64,000 nucleotides of DNA, from assembly GCF_043641925.1 (NCBI RefSeq), contig NZ_JBHZRU010000012.1, positions 1 through 64,000 of the forward strand, given 5' to 3'. Each line of letters opens with the position of its first letter. Positions within the stretch are counted from its first letter, which is position 1. The DNA comes from Paenisporosarcina quisquiliarum_A. GTDB lineage: Bacteria > Bacillota > Bacilli > Bacillales_A > Planococcaceae. Below the pieces are notes generated by a model. The model ran no database searches. It saw nothing but the letters and a program-made list of their open reading frames with translations, and had not been told where the DNA came from. Below are positions 52,670 through 61,375 of this stretch, in pieces. Made by a program: the position numbers and the translations under genes.

Positions 52670-53470
52670 ATGAACAATCATGAAATTGATTACAAATTAC
52701 ACGGCGATGATATGCAATTTGTAGAGGTGGAATTAGATCCGAATGAAACCGTAGTAGCTGAAGCTGGAAGCTTAATGATGATGGAAGATGGAATCTCTAT
52801 GGAAACGATTTTTGGTGACGGATCGTCAGGATCAGCTGGAAGCGGGATGCTTGGAAAACTTATGGGTGCTGGTAAACGTTTGATTACTGGGGAAAGTTTA
52901 TTCATGACAACCTTCACGAATACGGGTTCTGGTAAGAAACACGTATACTTTGCTTCTCCTTATCCAGGCAAAATCATTCCGATGGATTTAAGTGAAATGG
53001 GCGGCAAAATTATTTGTCAAAAAGATGCCTTCTTGGCTGCAGCTAAAGGTGTTTCTGTTGGCGTTGAATTCCAACGTAAATTAGGAGCTGGATTCTTTGG
53101 CGGCGAAGGTTTTATTATGCAGAAACTTGAAGGTGATGGCCTGGCTTTTGTACATGCAGGTGGAACCATTTACAAAAAGAATTTACAACTGGGTGAAGTG
53201 CTGCGCGTTGATACGGGTTGTTTAGTGGCCATGACGCATGACGTTGACTACAACATCGAAATGGTTAAAGGTGTAAAAACCGCTTTGTTCGGTGGAGAAG
53301 GTTTGTTCTTCGCAACGTTGCGTGGACCTGGAACGGTTTGGGTTCAATCACTGCCATTTAGCCGTTTAGCAAGCCGCGTGTTTGCAGCAGCTCCTCAAAC
53401 ACCAGGTGGAGGCTCACCGGGTGAAGGCAGTATAACCGGCGGACTGTTTGACCTTTTAGGCGGGAAATAA
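52670..53470 (+). CDS. AIM24/TIGR00266 family protein
   Basis: A 266-residue protein of the AIM24 (DUF124, TIGR00266) family. It starts with short acidic strands (VEVELDPNETVVAEAGSLMMMEDGI) and contains the glycine-rich GAGFFGGEGFIMQKLEGDGLAFVHAGGTI and GGEGLFFATLRGPGTVWVQSLP blocks, ending in a Gly/Pro-rich tail. The family forms a trimeric beta barrel and has no settled function in bacteria. The ATG at 52670 is chosen because AAGGAGG lies 8 nt upstream; the distal ATG at 52616 has none. Divergent from the lysine operon. Confidence 0.85.
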   Translation: MNNHEIDYKLHGDDMQFVEVELDPNETVVAEAGSLMMMEDGISMETIFGDGSSGSAGSGMLGKLMGAGKRLITGESLFMTTFTNTGSGKKHVYFASPYPGKIIPMDLSEMGGKIICQKDAFLAAAKGVSVGVEFQRKLGAGFFGGEGFIMQKLEGDGLAFVHAGGTIYKKNLQLGEVLRVDTGCLVAMTHDVDYNIEMVKGVKTALFGGEGLFFATLRGPGTVWVQSLPFSRLASRVFAAAPQTPGGGSPGEGSITGGLFDLLGGK

Positions 53471-53472
53471 AG

Positions 53473-53518
53473 AAAAGCTGTGCACAGGATGATTTCTACC
53501 TGATGCACAGCTTTTTTT
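53473..53518 (+). terminator. Terminator of the AIM24-family gene
   Basis: AAAAGCTGTGCACAGG pairs with CCTGATGCACAGCTTTT (one bulge), followed by TTT. Confidence 0.88.
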
Positions 53519-53521
53519 GAG

Positions 53522-53640
53522 TTATCTCGTCACTTGAATGGATTTACTCGTCAACTTTTGTGATTTACTCGTCACTTTTTTAGATTTACTCGTCAACTTT
53601 ATAATTTTACTCGTCACTTTTACACATTTACTCGTCAAAC
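53522..53640 (+). repeat. 21-bp-period array, TTTACTCGTCA family (second copy)
   Basis: Six units start at 53522 (degenerate TTATCTCGTCA), 53543, 53564, 53585, 53606 and 53627, exactly 21 bp apart; the last reads CTCGTCAAACC as in the array at 14375. It follows the AIM24-gene terminator directly and precedes the stop of the convergent MFS gene. Confidence 0.88.
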
Positions 53641-53666
53641 CCATCTCATAACCAAGTTATCACGAC

Positions 53667-54863
53667 TTATGAGACCGTCATTCTGCCCTTCATTCGCCAT
53701 AGGAAAAAAATCACTGGGACAATGAGGAGTGCTGACGCAGTGATACCTCCAGAGAGAGACGTATACAATGCTAGCAAACCGACAATGGGTCCGCCTGCAA
53801 TTTGCCCGAATGCATCTAATTGACCAAACATCGAAAGCGTCGTAGCTCTTCCCTTCGACTCTATTCGCTCATTCGTAATGATGCTCATCAGAGGATAATT
53901 CACATTTCGCAGCGCACTTGCGACCCAATACATCGCTACTGCCAACCAGAAATGACCAGTCCATGCGAAAACAATCATCGTTCCAATTAACACCGTGTTT
54001 GCTAAAATTAACACTTCAGCATATCGACCGTTCACGTTTTTTTCAACCACGTGAAGCACGACAATATTCAATAAAAATGCAACCGCGTAAAATGCTCCGA
54101 ACCAATAGATCGATTCACTTTCTGATAATTGATAATCCGTTATGAAGTGCGCTCCGTACAGTCGATCAAACCCTTCACTGGCTAACCCCCAGAATAGAGT
54201 CACCATCGCGATACTCACCAATACCGTATTTCCGCGTATTTGAGAAGCTCCCGATTGAATTGTCGTCATCATATGAGCCACACCTGAGACGCCTATCTCT
54301 CGAGTGATTTTGACAAATTTCGTTTCAGGTAGCTTTACATATGCCCAAACAGCTAAAACAATTAACATCGCTCCTGCAAATAAAATTGCAATTTGAACAG
54401 TCCATAACATAGCGATTCCAACGCTTGCTAGAATGGCGGAAAATCTCGCGAATGATGAAAATTGTGAACCTCTCAAAAAGGTCGTTTCTAAATTAGTTCC
54501 ATCTAATTCGTCCGCAATCCAAGCCTGTTCGGCTCCACTTATAAAAGTCCATCCGATTCCCCACATTGCTGAAGCAACTGCAATCGCCCAAAATTCTGGC
54601 ATACTTCCTTCTAAGACATGTGCGAGTCCGATTATTAAAGTTCCTAGAGCTAACGATTTCTTCCTGCCAAAATGGTCCGCAAATAATCCAGTTGGCATTT
54701 CAAATATTAGGACAGAAACTTCCATGATGGTTCCTATTAATACAAGTTCAAGTGCATTTAAATCGGCTTGCATGACGTAATAGATTGCATTTAACGTAAA
54801 AACCATTTGTATAAAGAATGAACGTGTACTTGTCACGGTGTAATAAAAATTTTGTATACTCAC
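53667..54863 (-). CDS. MFS family transporter
   Basis: A 398-residue permease with twelve hydrophobic segments. The loop between helices 2 and 3 reads GLFADHFGRKKSLALG, the major-facilitator signature. Its best general match is the group of drug or sugar efflux permeases in Firmicutes; a substrate cannot be given. The start is GTG at 54863 with GGAGGA 9 nt upstream. The upstream 220 bp contain a short open frame on the same strand that lacks a ribosome site. Single gene, convergent with the AIM24-family gene. Confidence 0.82.
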   Translation of the reverse strand: MSIQNFYYTVTSTRSFFIQMVFTLNAIYYVMQADLNALELVLIGTIMEVSVLIFEMPTGLFADHFGRKKSLALGTLIIGLAHVLEGSMPEFWAIAVASAMWGIGWTFISGAEQAWIADELDGTNLETTFLRGSQFSSFARFSAILASVGIAMLWTVQIAILFAGAMLIVLAVWAYVKLPETKFVKITREIGVSGVAHMMTTIQSGASQIRGNTVLVSIAMVTLFWGLASEGFDRLYGAHFITDYQLSESESIYWFGAFYAVAFLLNIVVLHVVEKNVNGRYAEVLILANTVLIGTMIVFAWTGHFWLAVAMYWVASALRNVNYPLMSIITNERIESKGRATTLSMFGQLDAFGQIAGGPIVGLLALYTSLSGGITASALLIVPVIFFLWRMKGRMTVS

Positions 54864-55131
54864 TTAAAAATTCCTCCGATATGATCAATTTGCGTACAAT
54901 CAAATCGGAGATCATATTTTATTTCAACATGCCCTCCGATTTGAATAATGAAGTCAATGTTGTTCTTTTCATATGAATCTCTCCTTTTACTTAAACTTTT
55001 TTCATTATAGTTTTTATTCAAATAATTGTCACTCTTTTCATTTTCAAAACACAAATGTCTAATTTCATATCTTGCCAATCTTTGACGGACTCGTCATAAT
55101 AGCACTAATTATATGAAACGAGAGTGAGCTT

Positions 55132-56742
55132 TTGCGAAATTTAACCCTGCAATCTAAAATTTTTGTTTATGGTGCTCTTTTTGTTACAGCCATTTCTTTA
55201 TTAATAGGAACTTCGTTTTATTTCACCATGTCAGAAAGTATTGAACAGCAAATAGGAAATCGAGCGCTTAACATTGCTGTGACAACTGCCAGCCGACCTG
55301 ATGTTGTTGGTGGTTTTGAATCGACTAATCCGTCAGATGTTTTACAACCTATTGCAGAAGAAGTTCGTAAACTTACTGGTGCAGAGTATGTCGTAATTGG
55401 GAATACTCAAGGCATTCGGTATGCCCATCCAGTACCAAAGCGAATTGGACAAAAAATGGTTGGAGACGATAATGAAAGAGCTTTAGTAAAAGGAGAAGCC
55501 TATATATCTGAAGCAACCGGTACACTTGGCCCTGCTTTAAGAGGGAAAGCTCCAATAAGGAATTTGGAAGGCAAAATAATTGGGGTAATATCAGTTGGAT
55601 TTTTAAAAGATGATATCTCTCATACTTTTTTTAGTTATGTAGATTCCATCATCACCATCGTTTTAATCGCCATTTTACTAGGCGTGATTGGATCTTCTAT
55701 TCTTGCTAGAAGTATAAAGAAAGTGCTTTTCAATTTAGAACCAACTGAGATAGCCCACCTTTTCACGGAACGTAATACGTTAATCGAATCCGTTAGAGAA
55801 GGAATTATTATGGTAGATAAAGATGCACGAATTTCTATGATTAATAAAGCAGCTTTTGACATGCTATCCATTCCTGAAAATACGTATCTAATTGGTCGTC
55901 GCGTTGAAGAAATATTGCCAAATACTCTTCTTCCTCAAGTTTTAACGACTGGAGAAAAACAGTTTGACAGAAGTATGCAAATTCGAGGAAAAGAAACAAT
56001 TGTAAACCGCATACCTATATTAGTTGGGAATGAAATTGTTGGAGCTGTATCGAGCTTCCGTTTACAGGCAGATTTCAATCAATTGACAACAGAATTATCA
56101 CAAGTTAAGCAATATACGGAGGCATTGCGTGCGCAAACACACGAATATCAAAATTTCCTTTATACGATTAGTGGCCTCATCCAATTAAATTCGTTAGAAG
56201 AAGCACTCCATCTCATTCATGATGAAACTGAAGAGCATCAGTCTCTGATTCATTTTGTAACCAAAAGGCTACAAGACCCTTACTTAGGAGGTCTTGTGAT
56301 TGGATTATTTAACAGGGCTCGTGAATTAAAAGTTCGTTTTATTTTAGATGAGGATAGCCAGCTGAATAGTTTGCCCAAACATTTGGAAAAAAGCTTATTT
56401 GTATCGATTATTGGCAACTTAGTAACGAATGCATTTGAGGCAGTAGAGCACTTAGAAGAGTCTGAACGAATCGTACGTTTGCTGATCTCTGATAATGGAA
56501 ATGAAATCTTATTGGAGGTGGAAGACTCTGGTGATGGTCTTAGCCCAGTCATACAAGAATTTATTTTCAAATCACGTGTTTCAACAAAAGAAGGCCAAGA
56601 TCGCGGATATGGATTAATGAAAGTTTCTAGCGATATTAATGATTTAAGTGGTGTGTCATCGATTGAAAAAGGCGATTTAGGTGGTGCTTTGTTTATCATC
56701 TCGATCCCAAAAGGAGGTTTTTTGCATGACGGAAGTCATTGA
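55132..56742 (+). CDS. CitA/DcuS-type sensor histidine kinase
   Basis: A 536-residue kinase: membrane helix 1 (about 10-32), an extracellular PAS-like domain (about 35-170) with RYAHPVPKRIGQ and GPALRGKAPI, which in CitA and DcuS bind citrate or C4-dicarboxylates, membrane helix 2 (about 175-197), a cytoplasmic PAS domain (about 215-320), the phospho-acceptor His337 in ALRAQTHEYQN and a HATPase domain with NLVTNAFEAV, DSGDGLS and GYGLMKV. The start is TTG at 55132. The response regulator start overlaps the last 17 bp, and a tricarboxylate transporter operon follows. Confidence 0.9.
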   Translation: MRNLTLQSKIFVYGALFVTAISLLIGTSFYFTMSESIEQQIGNRALNIAVTTASRPDVVGGFESTNPSDVLQPIAEEVRKLTGAEYVVIGNTQGIRYAHPVPKRIGQKMVGDDNERALVKGEAYISEATGTLGPALRGKAPIRNLEGKIIGVISVGFLKDDISHTFFSYVDSIITIVLIAILLGVIGSSILARSIKKVLFNLEPTEIAHLFTERNTLIESVREGIIMVDKDARISMINKAAFDMLSIPENTYLIGRRVEEILPNTLLPQVLTTGEKQFDRSMQIRGKETIVNRIPILVGNEIVGAVSSFRLQADFNQLTTELSQVKQYTEALRAQTHEYQNFLYTISGLIQLNSLEEALHLIHDETEEHQSLIHFVTKRLQDPYLGGLVIGLFNRARELKVRFILDEDSQLNSLPKHLEKSLFVSIIGNLVTNAFEAVEHLEESERIVRLLISDNGNEILLEVEDSGDGLSPVIQEFIFKSRVSTKEGQDRGYGLMKVSSDINDLSGVSSIEKGDLGGALFIISIPKGGFLHDGSH

Positions 56743-57418
56743 AATTTTAATTGTTGAAGATGATCTTCGAATTGCTGATATTCACCGTCGCTTTATTGAT
56801 AGAATTGAAGGTTTTGAGGTTGTTGGATCTGCTCACACAGGTGTCGAAGCGAAAGACTGGATTTCAGCATTGAAACCAGACCTGATCCTTCTTGATGTCT
56901 ATTTACCTGACATGATGGGAACAGAACTTTTGTCATACATACAAAGAGAGAGTCCAGATTCAGATATTATTTTTATAACAGCAGCATCTGAAGTTCACGT
57001 TGTAAAACAAGCTTTTCGAGGTGGCGTTTTCGACTATATATTGAAACCTCTTACGTTTGATCGTTTTCGAGAAAGTTTGGTCTCCTATAAAGAAAAAAGA
57101 ATCACTCTTTCAAGCTCTGGCCATTTAGAGGAAGAGTCGATCCACCTGTTATGGAACCAACAAAAAACCGTCCTCCCTTCTGAAAATTTATTTACACCAA
57201 AAGGGATCGACCCCAAAACAATGGAAAAGGTACTTTTCCACTTAAGTGAGCAAACGAGTGGCATAACAGCTGAAAAGTTTGGTGTGATAAGTGGACTGAG
57301 CAGAAGTTCGTCCAGACGTTATTTGGAGTATTTAGTTTCAGAAAACCAAGCATCAGCGGAATTAATTTATGGCACAATTGGTCGACCCGAAAGACGATAC
57401 TTCCCAAAAACCTCGTGA
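56726..57418 (+). CDS. CitB/DcuR-type response regulator
   Basis: A 230-residue regulator. The receiver domain (about 5-122) has acidic residues Glu11-Asp13, phospho-acceptor Asp57 (LLDVYLPD) and Lys106 (DYILKPL). The C-terminal part (about 160-228) carries the helix-turn-helix typical of CitT/DcuR proteins (ITAEKFGVISGLSRSSSRRYLEYL). AAGGAGG lies before the ATG at 56726, inside the end of the kinase gene, so translation is coupled. Its likely target is the promoter of the tctCBA genes directly downstream. Confidence 0.9.
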   Translation: MTEVIEILIVEDDLRIADIHRRFIDRIEGFEVVGSAHTGVEAKDWISALKPDLILLDVYLPDMMGTELLSYIQRESPDSDIIFITAASEVHVVKQAFRGGVFDYILKPLTFDRFRESLVSYKEKRITLSSSGHLEEESIHLLWNQQKTVLPSENLFTPKGIDPKTMEKVLFHLSEQTSGITAEKFGVISGLSRSSSRRYLEYLVSENQASAELIYGTIGRPERRYFPKTS

Positions 57419-57503
57419 ACAATATGAACAAAATGGATAGAATGCCTTTTATTCCACTTATGACCCAAAACATTGAATTGTATAAAAGTTCTGATAAATT
57501 GAT

Positions 57504-57530
57504 GACAGCGCTATGAAAGCGCTGTCTTTT
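57504..57530 (+). terminator. Terminator/cre-like element between the two-component system and tctC
   Basis: GACAGCGCT pairs perfectly with AGCGCTGTC around ATGAA, then TTTT. Within it, TGAAAGCGCTGTCT (57514-57527) matches the cre consensus at 13 of 14 positions, so the same bases may act as CcpA site, terminator, or both. Confidence 0.65.
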
Positions 57531-57557
57531 CTATTTCATTCGAGGGGGAAATGATTT

Positions 57558-58565
57558 ATGTGGAAAAAATTATCGACAGTTGCACTTGCCAGTTCTTTGG
57601 TATTGAGCTTAGCAGCATGTTCTTCAGAAGGAAATGAAAGCGCTTCATCCAACTATCCTGAAAAAAGCATTACGATTGTAGCACCTTCTGGAGCTGGTGG
57701 CGGATGGGATTTAACGGCTCGCTCTATTGCCAAAACAATGAGTGATACAAAATTAGTTGATGAATCTATTATGGTTGAAAATAAACCTGGTGGCGGCGGC
57801 GCTGTTTATATGGCAGAGTTTGCAACGAAGGAAGTAAAAAATGATTATGTACTTATGGTGAAATCACCACCGATTTTAATAAATAACAATAAAGCTGAAG
57901 GCAACAGTCCTTATGGATACAAAGATACGAAACCTCTTGCTCAATTGACACGTGACTATGGAGCTATCGTTGTTCAAGCAGACTCAGAATTCAAAACATT
58001 AAAAGATGTTTTAGATGCAATTAAAGCGGATGCAACAAAGGTAACGTTAGCTGGTGGATCAGCACCTGGATCAATGGATCATTTAGTTGGGATTTTGCCT
58101 GCCTATGAATATGGAATTGATCCAAAGTCGGTTAAGTACGTTTCTTATGATGGTGGCGGTGAAGCAATTGCTGCTCTACTAGGAAACAATGCGGACGTTA
58201 TTGCAACAGATGCCTCAACAATCGCTGAATATGTGAAATCTGGAGATGTTCGTGTTTTAGCAGTTAGCTCGGCAGATCGTTTAGAAGGTGAATTAAGTGA
58301 AGTGCCAACGTTCAAAGAAGAAGGTATCGATGCTGAATTCACAATTTGGCGCGGACTATTCGGTCCTAAAGACATGTCTGATGATGCATTTGAATTTTGG
58401 ACAAATAAGTTAGATGAATTAGTAGAGACAGATGAATGGAAAGCTGAACTTGAAAGAAATGGTTGGCAAAGTGAATATCGTAATGCTGAAGACTTTACGA
58501 CTTATTTAGAAGATCAAGACAAAGTAATCGTTGAATTATTAACAGCCTTAGATATGCAAAAATAA
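57558..58565 (+). CDS. tctC: Tripartite tricarboxylate transporter substrate-binding lipoprotein (TctC)
   Basis: A 335-residue extracellular binding protein of the Bug/TctC family. The signal peptide ends with LSLAAC (lipid-modified Cys21). Typical features follow: YPEKSITIVAPSGAGGGWDLTARSIA near 30-55 and ENKPGGGGAVYMAEFA near 73-88, the loops that grip the carboxylate, and VSYDGGGEAIAALLGN near 193-208. It delivers citrate or a related tri- or dicarboxylate to TctAB. GAGGGGGAA lies upstream of the ATG. First gene of the tct operon, behind a CitA-type two-component system. Confidence 0.9.
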   Translation: MWKKLSTVALASSLVLSLAACSSEGNESASSNYPEKSITIVAPSGAGGGWDLTARSIAKTMSDTKLVDESIMVENKPGGGGAVYMAEFATKEVKNDYVLMVKSPPILINNNKAEGNSPYGYKDTKPLAQLTRDYGAIVVQADSEFKTLKDVLDAIKADATKVTLAGGSAPGSMDHLVGILPAYEYGIDPKSVKYVSYDGGGEAIAALLGNNADVIATDASTIAEYVKSGDVRVLAVSSADRLEGELSEVPTFKEEGIDAEFTIWRGLFGPKDMSDDAFEFWTNKLDELVETDEWKAELERNGWQSEYRNAEDFTTYLEDQDKVIVELLTALDMQK

Positions 58566-58660
58566 AGCTCAAAGCGCTACTCTCACACGATACTGACGAG
58601 ATGAAATGAATCATCCAGTTAGTGAAAATGAGACTGGCGTTTGAAGCTAGACAATACTAT

Positions 58661-58687
58661 AACGGTGGCTCTATGAGTCGCCGTTTT
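58661..58687 (+). terminator. Intra-operon terminator between tctC and tctB
   Basis: AACGGTGGCTC pairs with GAGTCGCCGTT (one mismatch), followed by TT. It would let the binding protein gene be expressed more than the membrane genes that follow. Confidence 0.65.
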
Positions 58688-58706
58688 CCTCAGGAGGTGA
58701 AGAATA

Positions 58707-59156
58707 ATGAGTAAAACGTTCGATCGAATTGCGGGTATCGTCTTTTTACTGATTGGTCTTTTATTTGTGATTGAAAGTCGTTCAATCTCACAAAGTGCTT
58801 ACGGTTCTTCAGTGGGACCTAATATTTTCCCAATGGCTCTAGGAATTATCCTACTTTTGCTAAGTATTAAGTTACTTTTTGAAACCATGAAATACGAACA
58901 TGTGGAAGCTTCTAAGGAACCTCTTCAATATATGAAATTCGTCATTATTTTCATCAGCGCTGTTGTATATGCAGCTGTTTTGGAACCACTTGGTTATGTA
59001 ATATCAACATTCATTTTTTTAGTGGTTGCATTTCAAACGATGGAACGTGGGAAATGGATTAGCACGATTCTCATCGCGAGTTTCTTTTCTCTCGGTGTGT
59101 ATTACTTTTTTGCAGAGTTTCTTGGAGGATCATTACCTGGATTCCCAGAGTTTTAA
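58707..59156 (+). CDS. tctB: Tripartite tricarboxylate transporter small membrane subunit (TctB)
   Basis: A 149-residue membrane protein with four hydrophobic segments (about 6-24, 38-55, 72-92 and 100-135), the TctB/DUF1468 pattern, including GPNIFPMALGIILLLLSIKLL near 35-55. It joins TctA to form the transport channel of the secondary tripartite system. AGGAGG lies upstream of the ATG. It sits 141 bp behind tctC, after an intervening hairpin, and 18 bp before tctA. Confidence 0.87.
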   Translation: MSKTFDRIAGIVFLLIGLLFVIESRSISQSAYGSSVGPNIFPMALGIILLLLSIKLLFETMKYEHVEASKEPLQYMKFVIIFISAVVYAAVLEPLGYVISTFIFLVVAFQTMERGKWISTILIASFFSLGVYYFFAEFLGGSLPGFPEF

Positions 59157-59174
59157 AGTGAAAGGAGTTTTGGT

Positions 59175-60701
59175 ATGACTACGTTAGATTTTCTATTTAA
59201 TGGATTTACAGTCGCTTTCCAATGGCAGAATATATTATTTGCTTTTGTTGGGGTATTAATTGGAACAGCAGTCGGTGTCTTACCAGGGATTGGTCCAATG
59301 AGTGGTGTAGCTCTCTTAATTCCTGTTACAGCAACACTCACTTCTGGTATGCCTACAGAAGCTGCCGCCGCAAGTTCTATTATTTTACTTGCAGGTGTTT
59401 ATTATGGAGCAATGTATGGAGGATCCACTACCTCTATTCTATTAAATACTCCTGGTGAATCATCTTCTGTTGTCACAACGCTCGATGGTTATCAAATGGC
59501 TAGACAAGGTCGCGCAGGTGCAGCTCTATCCATTGCTGCGATTGGTTCCTTTGTAGCGGGCATCGTTTCATTAATCGGATTGGTTTTATTAGCAGAACCA
59601 CTGTCAAATGTGGCACTTAAATTTGGACCTGCTGAATACTTCTCATTAATGCTTCTAGGACTAGCAGCAGTTAGTGGATTAGCTGGAAAATCAATGACCA
59701 AGGCGTTAATCATGACGGTTTTCGGATTGTTACTCGCTACAATTGGAATTGATGCTGTTTCAGGGATTGCTCGTTTTACATATGATTTACCGATTTTGTA
59801 TTCTGGACTTGAGTTTTTAACAATTGCCGTTGGTTTATTTGCACTTGGAGAGGTCTTTAAAACAATCATTGAGCGCGATAAAGAAGATGGTGCCATTGCT
59901 AAAATCGAACGGATTTTGCCAACTAAACAAGATTTAAAGGATAGTGCAAAACCAATTGTTCGTGGCTCACTACTCGGATTCTTCATAGGTGTTTTACCGG
60001 GAGCTGGTGCAACTCTAGCCTCCTTCTTCTCCTATATAGCTGAGAAGAAGTTTAGTAAACATCCAGAAAAGTTTGGTACAGGCGCAATCGAAGGTGTAGC
60101 TGGACCCGAATCAGCAAATAATGCCGCTTCAGGTGGAGCAATGATTCCTTTGTTAACTTTAGGAATTCCGGGATCCGGAACGACGGCTATTCTGATGGGT
60201 GCACTCATTATGTACAACATCCAGCCAGGACCTTTATTATTTGAAGATCACCCCGAAGTGGCTTGGGGTTTAATCGCTAGTATGTTTATTGGAAACTTAA
60301 TGTTATTGGTATTAAACATGCCACTTGTGAAAGTATTTGCAAAAATTATACAGACACCTAAGAAATATCTATTACCGATTATTGTTGCGATATCTTTCTT
60401 TGGCGTATATGCCGTTCAATATACAACATTCGATTTGTACTTATTACTTGCATGTGGTGTATTTGGTTATTTATTAGCAAAAAACGATTATCCTTTAGCT
60501 CCACTTGTATTAGCTCTTGTTTTAGGGCCGATGATTGAAAACAATATGCGTCGAGCATTAACCATTTCGAATGGAGACTTCTCCATTTTCGTTATGAAAC
60601 CAATGTCACTAATATTTATCATAGCTGCAGTTGCATGGCTAATTATCCCGCTTATTTTAAAACTTAAAGGTCGAAAAGTTATCATTAATGATGAAGAATA
60701 A
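59175..60701 (+). CDS. tctA: Tripartite tricarboxylate transporter large membrane subunit (TctA)
   Basis: A 508-residue protein with about twelve membrane segments. Family blocks are GVLPGIGPMSGVALLIPVT near 34-52, YYGAMYGGSTTSILLNTPGE near 75-94 and the second-repeat counterpart GVLPGAGATLASFFSY near 271-286, with GVAGPESANNAASGGAMIPLLTLGIPG. TctA uses the ion gradient to import the carboxylate that TctC delivers. AAAGGAG precedes the ATG. Last gene of the tct operon. Confidence 0.93.
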   Translation: MTTLDFLFNGFTVAFQWQNILFAFVGVLIGTAVGVLPGIGPMSGVALLIPVTATLTSGMPTEAAAASSIILLAGVYYGAMYGGSTTSILLNTPGESSSVVTTLDGYQMARQGRAGAALSIAAIGSFVAGIVSLIGLVLLAEPLSNVALKFGPAEYFSLMLLGLAAVSGLAGKSMTKALIMTVFGLLLATIGIDAVSGIARFTYDLPILYSGLEFLTIAVGLFALGEVFKTIIERDKEDGAIAKIERILPTKQDLKDSAKPIVRGSLLGFFIGVLPGAGATLASFFSYIAEKKFSKHPEKFGTGAIEGVAGPESANNAASGGAMIPLLTLGIPGSGTTAILMGALIMYNIQPGPLLFEDHPEVAWGLIASMFIGNLMLLVLNMPLVKVFAKIIQTPKKYLLPIIVAISFFGVYAVQYTTFDLYLLLACGVFGYLLAKNDYPLAPLVLALVLGPMIENNMRRALTISNGDFSIFVMKPMSLIFIIAAVAWLIIPLILKLKGRKVIINDEE

Positions 60702-60705
60702 TCAA

Positions 60706-60755
60706 AAAAAGAGACTGTCCCAAAAGTGTTAAAAACACTTAAAGGCAGTTTCTTT
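60706..60755 (+). terminator. Terminator of the tct operon
   Basis: AAAAAAGAGACTGTCC pairs with GGCAGTTTCTTTTTT, with an inner AAGTGTT/AACACTT stem. Confidence 0.8.
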
Positions 60756-60796
60756 TTTAATGTAGGCATCTGATCAAGGTGATAAAATTCAAACAG

Positions 60797-60840
60797 AAAA
60801 ACAGGTAGCGAAAAACGACTCTATTTTCACTACCTGTTTT
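60797..60840 (-). terminator. Terminator of the VOC gene
   Basis: AAAACAGGTAGTGAAAA on the minus strand pairs with TTTTCGCTACCTGTTTT (one mismatch), followed by TCTG. It lies 42 nt after the stop codon. Confidence 0.75.
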
Positions 60841-60881
60841 AATTAATGACTGTTATACTGCCACTTAAACAATATTTAATT

Positions 60882-61286
60882 TTAAGCTTTTTGGTAATTC
60901 AAATCCCACGTATACCCATACTTGTCGACTACTTTTGCATATTTTGCTCCCCAAAATGTATCTTGAAGCTCCATCGTTGCACTTCCATCGGTTAGCAATT
61001 CGTCATATAAGCGTTTTATTTCCTCTTCTGATTCACAACCAATCATTAATGCAACATTTGTAGATCCCGCGTCACCTGGTGTATGTGAATCAGCTAACAT
61101 CAAATCAAAGTTTCCATTCGATAAATGACAATGCATTAGTAAGTCATTTGCTTCAGGAGGTGTTGGGAAATCGCCATCACTATACTTCATCATGCCTTCA
61201 TTTTTTAAATCAAAAATACGCTCATAGTAAGACGCTGCTTCCTTGGCATTACCGTAAAAAGTTAAATAAGGTGTAATTGGTTTCAT
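60882..61286 (-). CDS. VOC family protein (PhnB-like)
   Basis: A 134-residue vicinal-oxygen-chelate fold protein of the PhnB / 3-demethylubiquinone-type group: PYLTFYGNAKEAASYYERIF at the start, HCHLSNGNFDLMLADS and WGAKYAKVVDKYGYTWDLNY at the end. Proteins of this kind have no proven enzyme activity; some bind metal or small ligands. AAAGGGA precedes the ATG. Single gene with its own terminator. Confidence 0.85.
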   Translation of the reverse strand: MKPITPYLTFYGNAKEAASYYERIFDLKNEGMMKYSDGDFPTPPEANDLLMHCHLSNGNFDLMLADSHTPGDAGSTNVALMIGCESEEEIKRLYDELLTDGSATMELQDTFWGAKYAKVVDKYGYTWDLNYQKA

Positions 61287-61375
61287 TGAAGAACATCCCT
61301 TTCATCAATTAATAAATCATACGTATATATGATTCGTTAACTGTTTAGAAAAGCCTTCTTATTTTTGAATTTTTT

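Noticed and set aside
54860..55078. A 72-codon gene upstream of the MFS transporter
   Set aside because: No ribosome site, no recognisable family, and its end overlaps the ribosome site and start of the MFS gene; it is probably part of the MFS leader.
57632..57646. Second cre site inside tctC
   Set aside because: TGAAAGCGCTTCA lacks one base of the 14-bp consensus and lies in codons for the Ser/Ala-rich linker after the lipid-modified Cys, so chance is likely.
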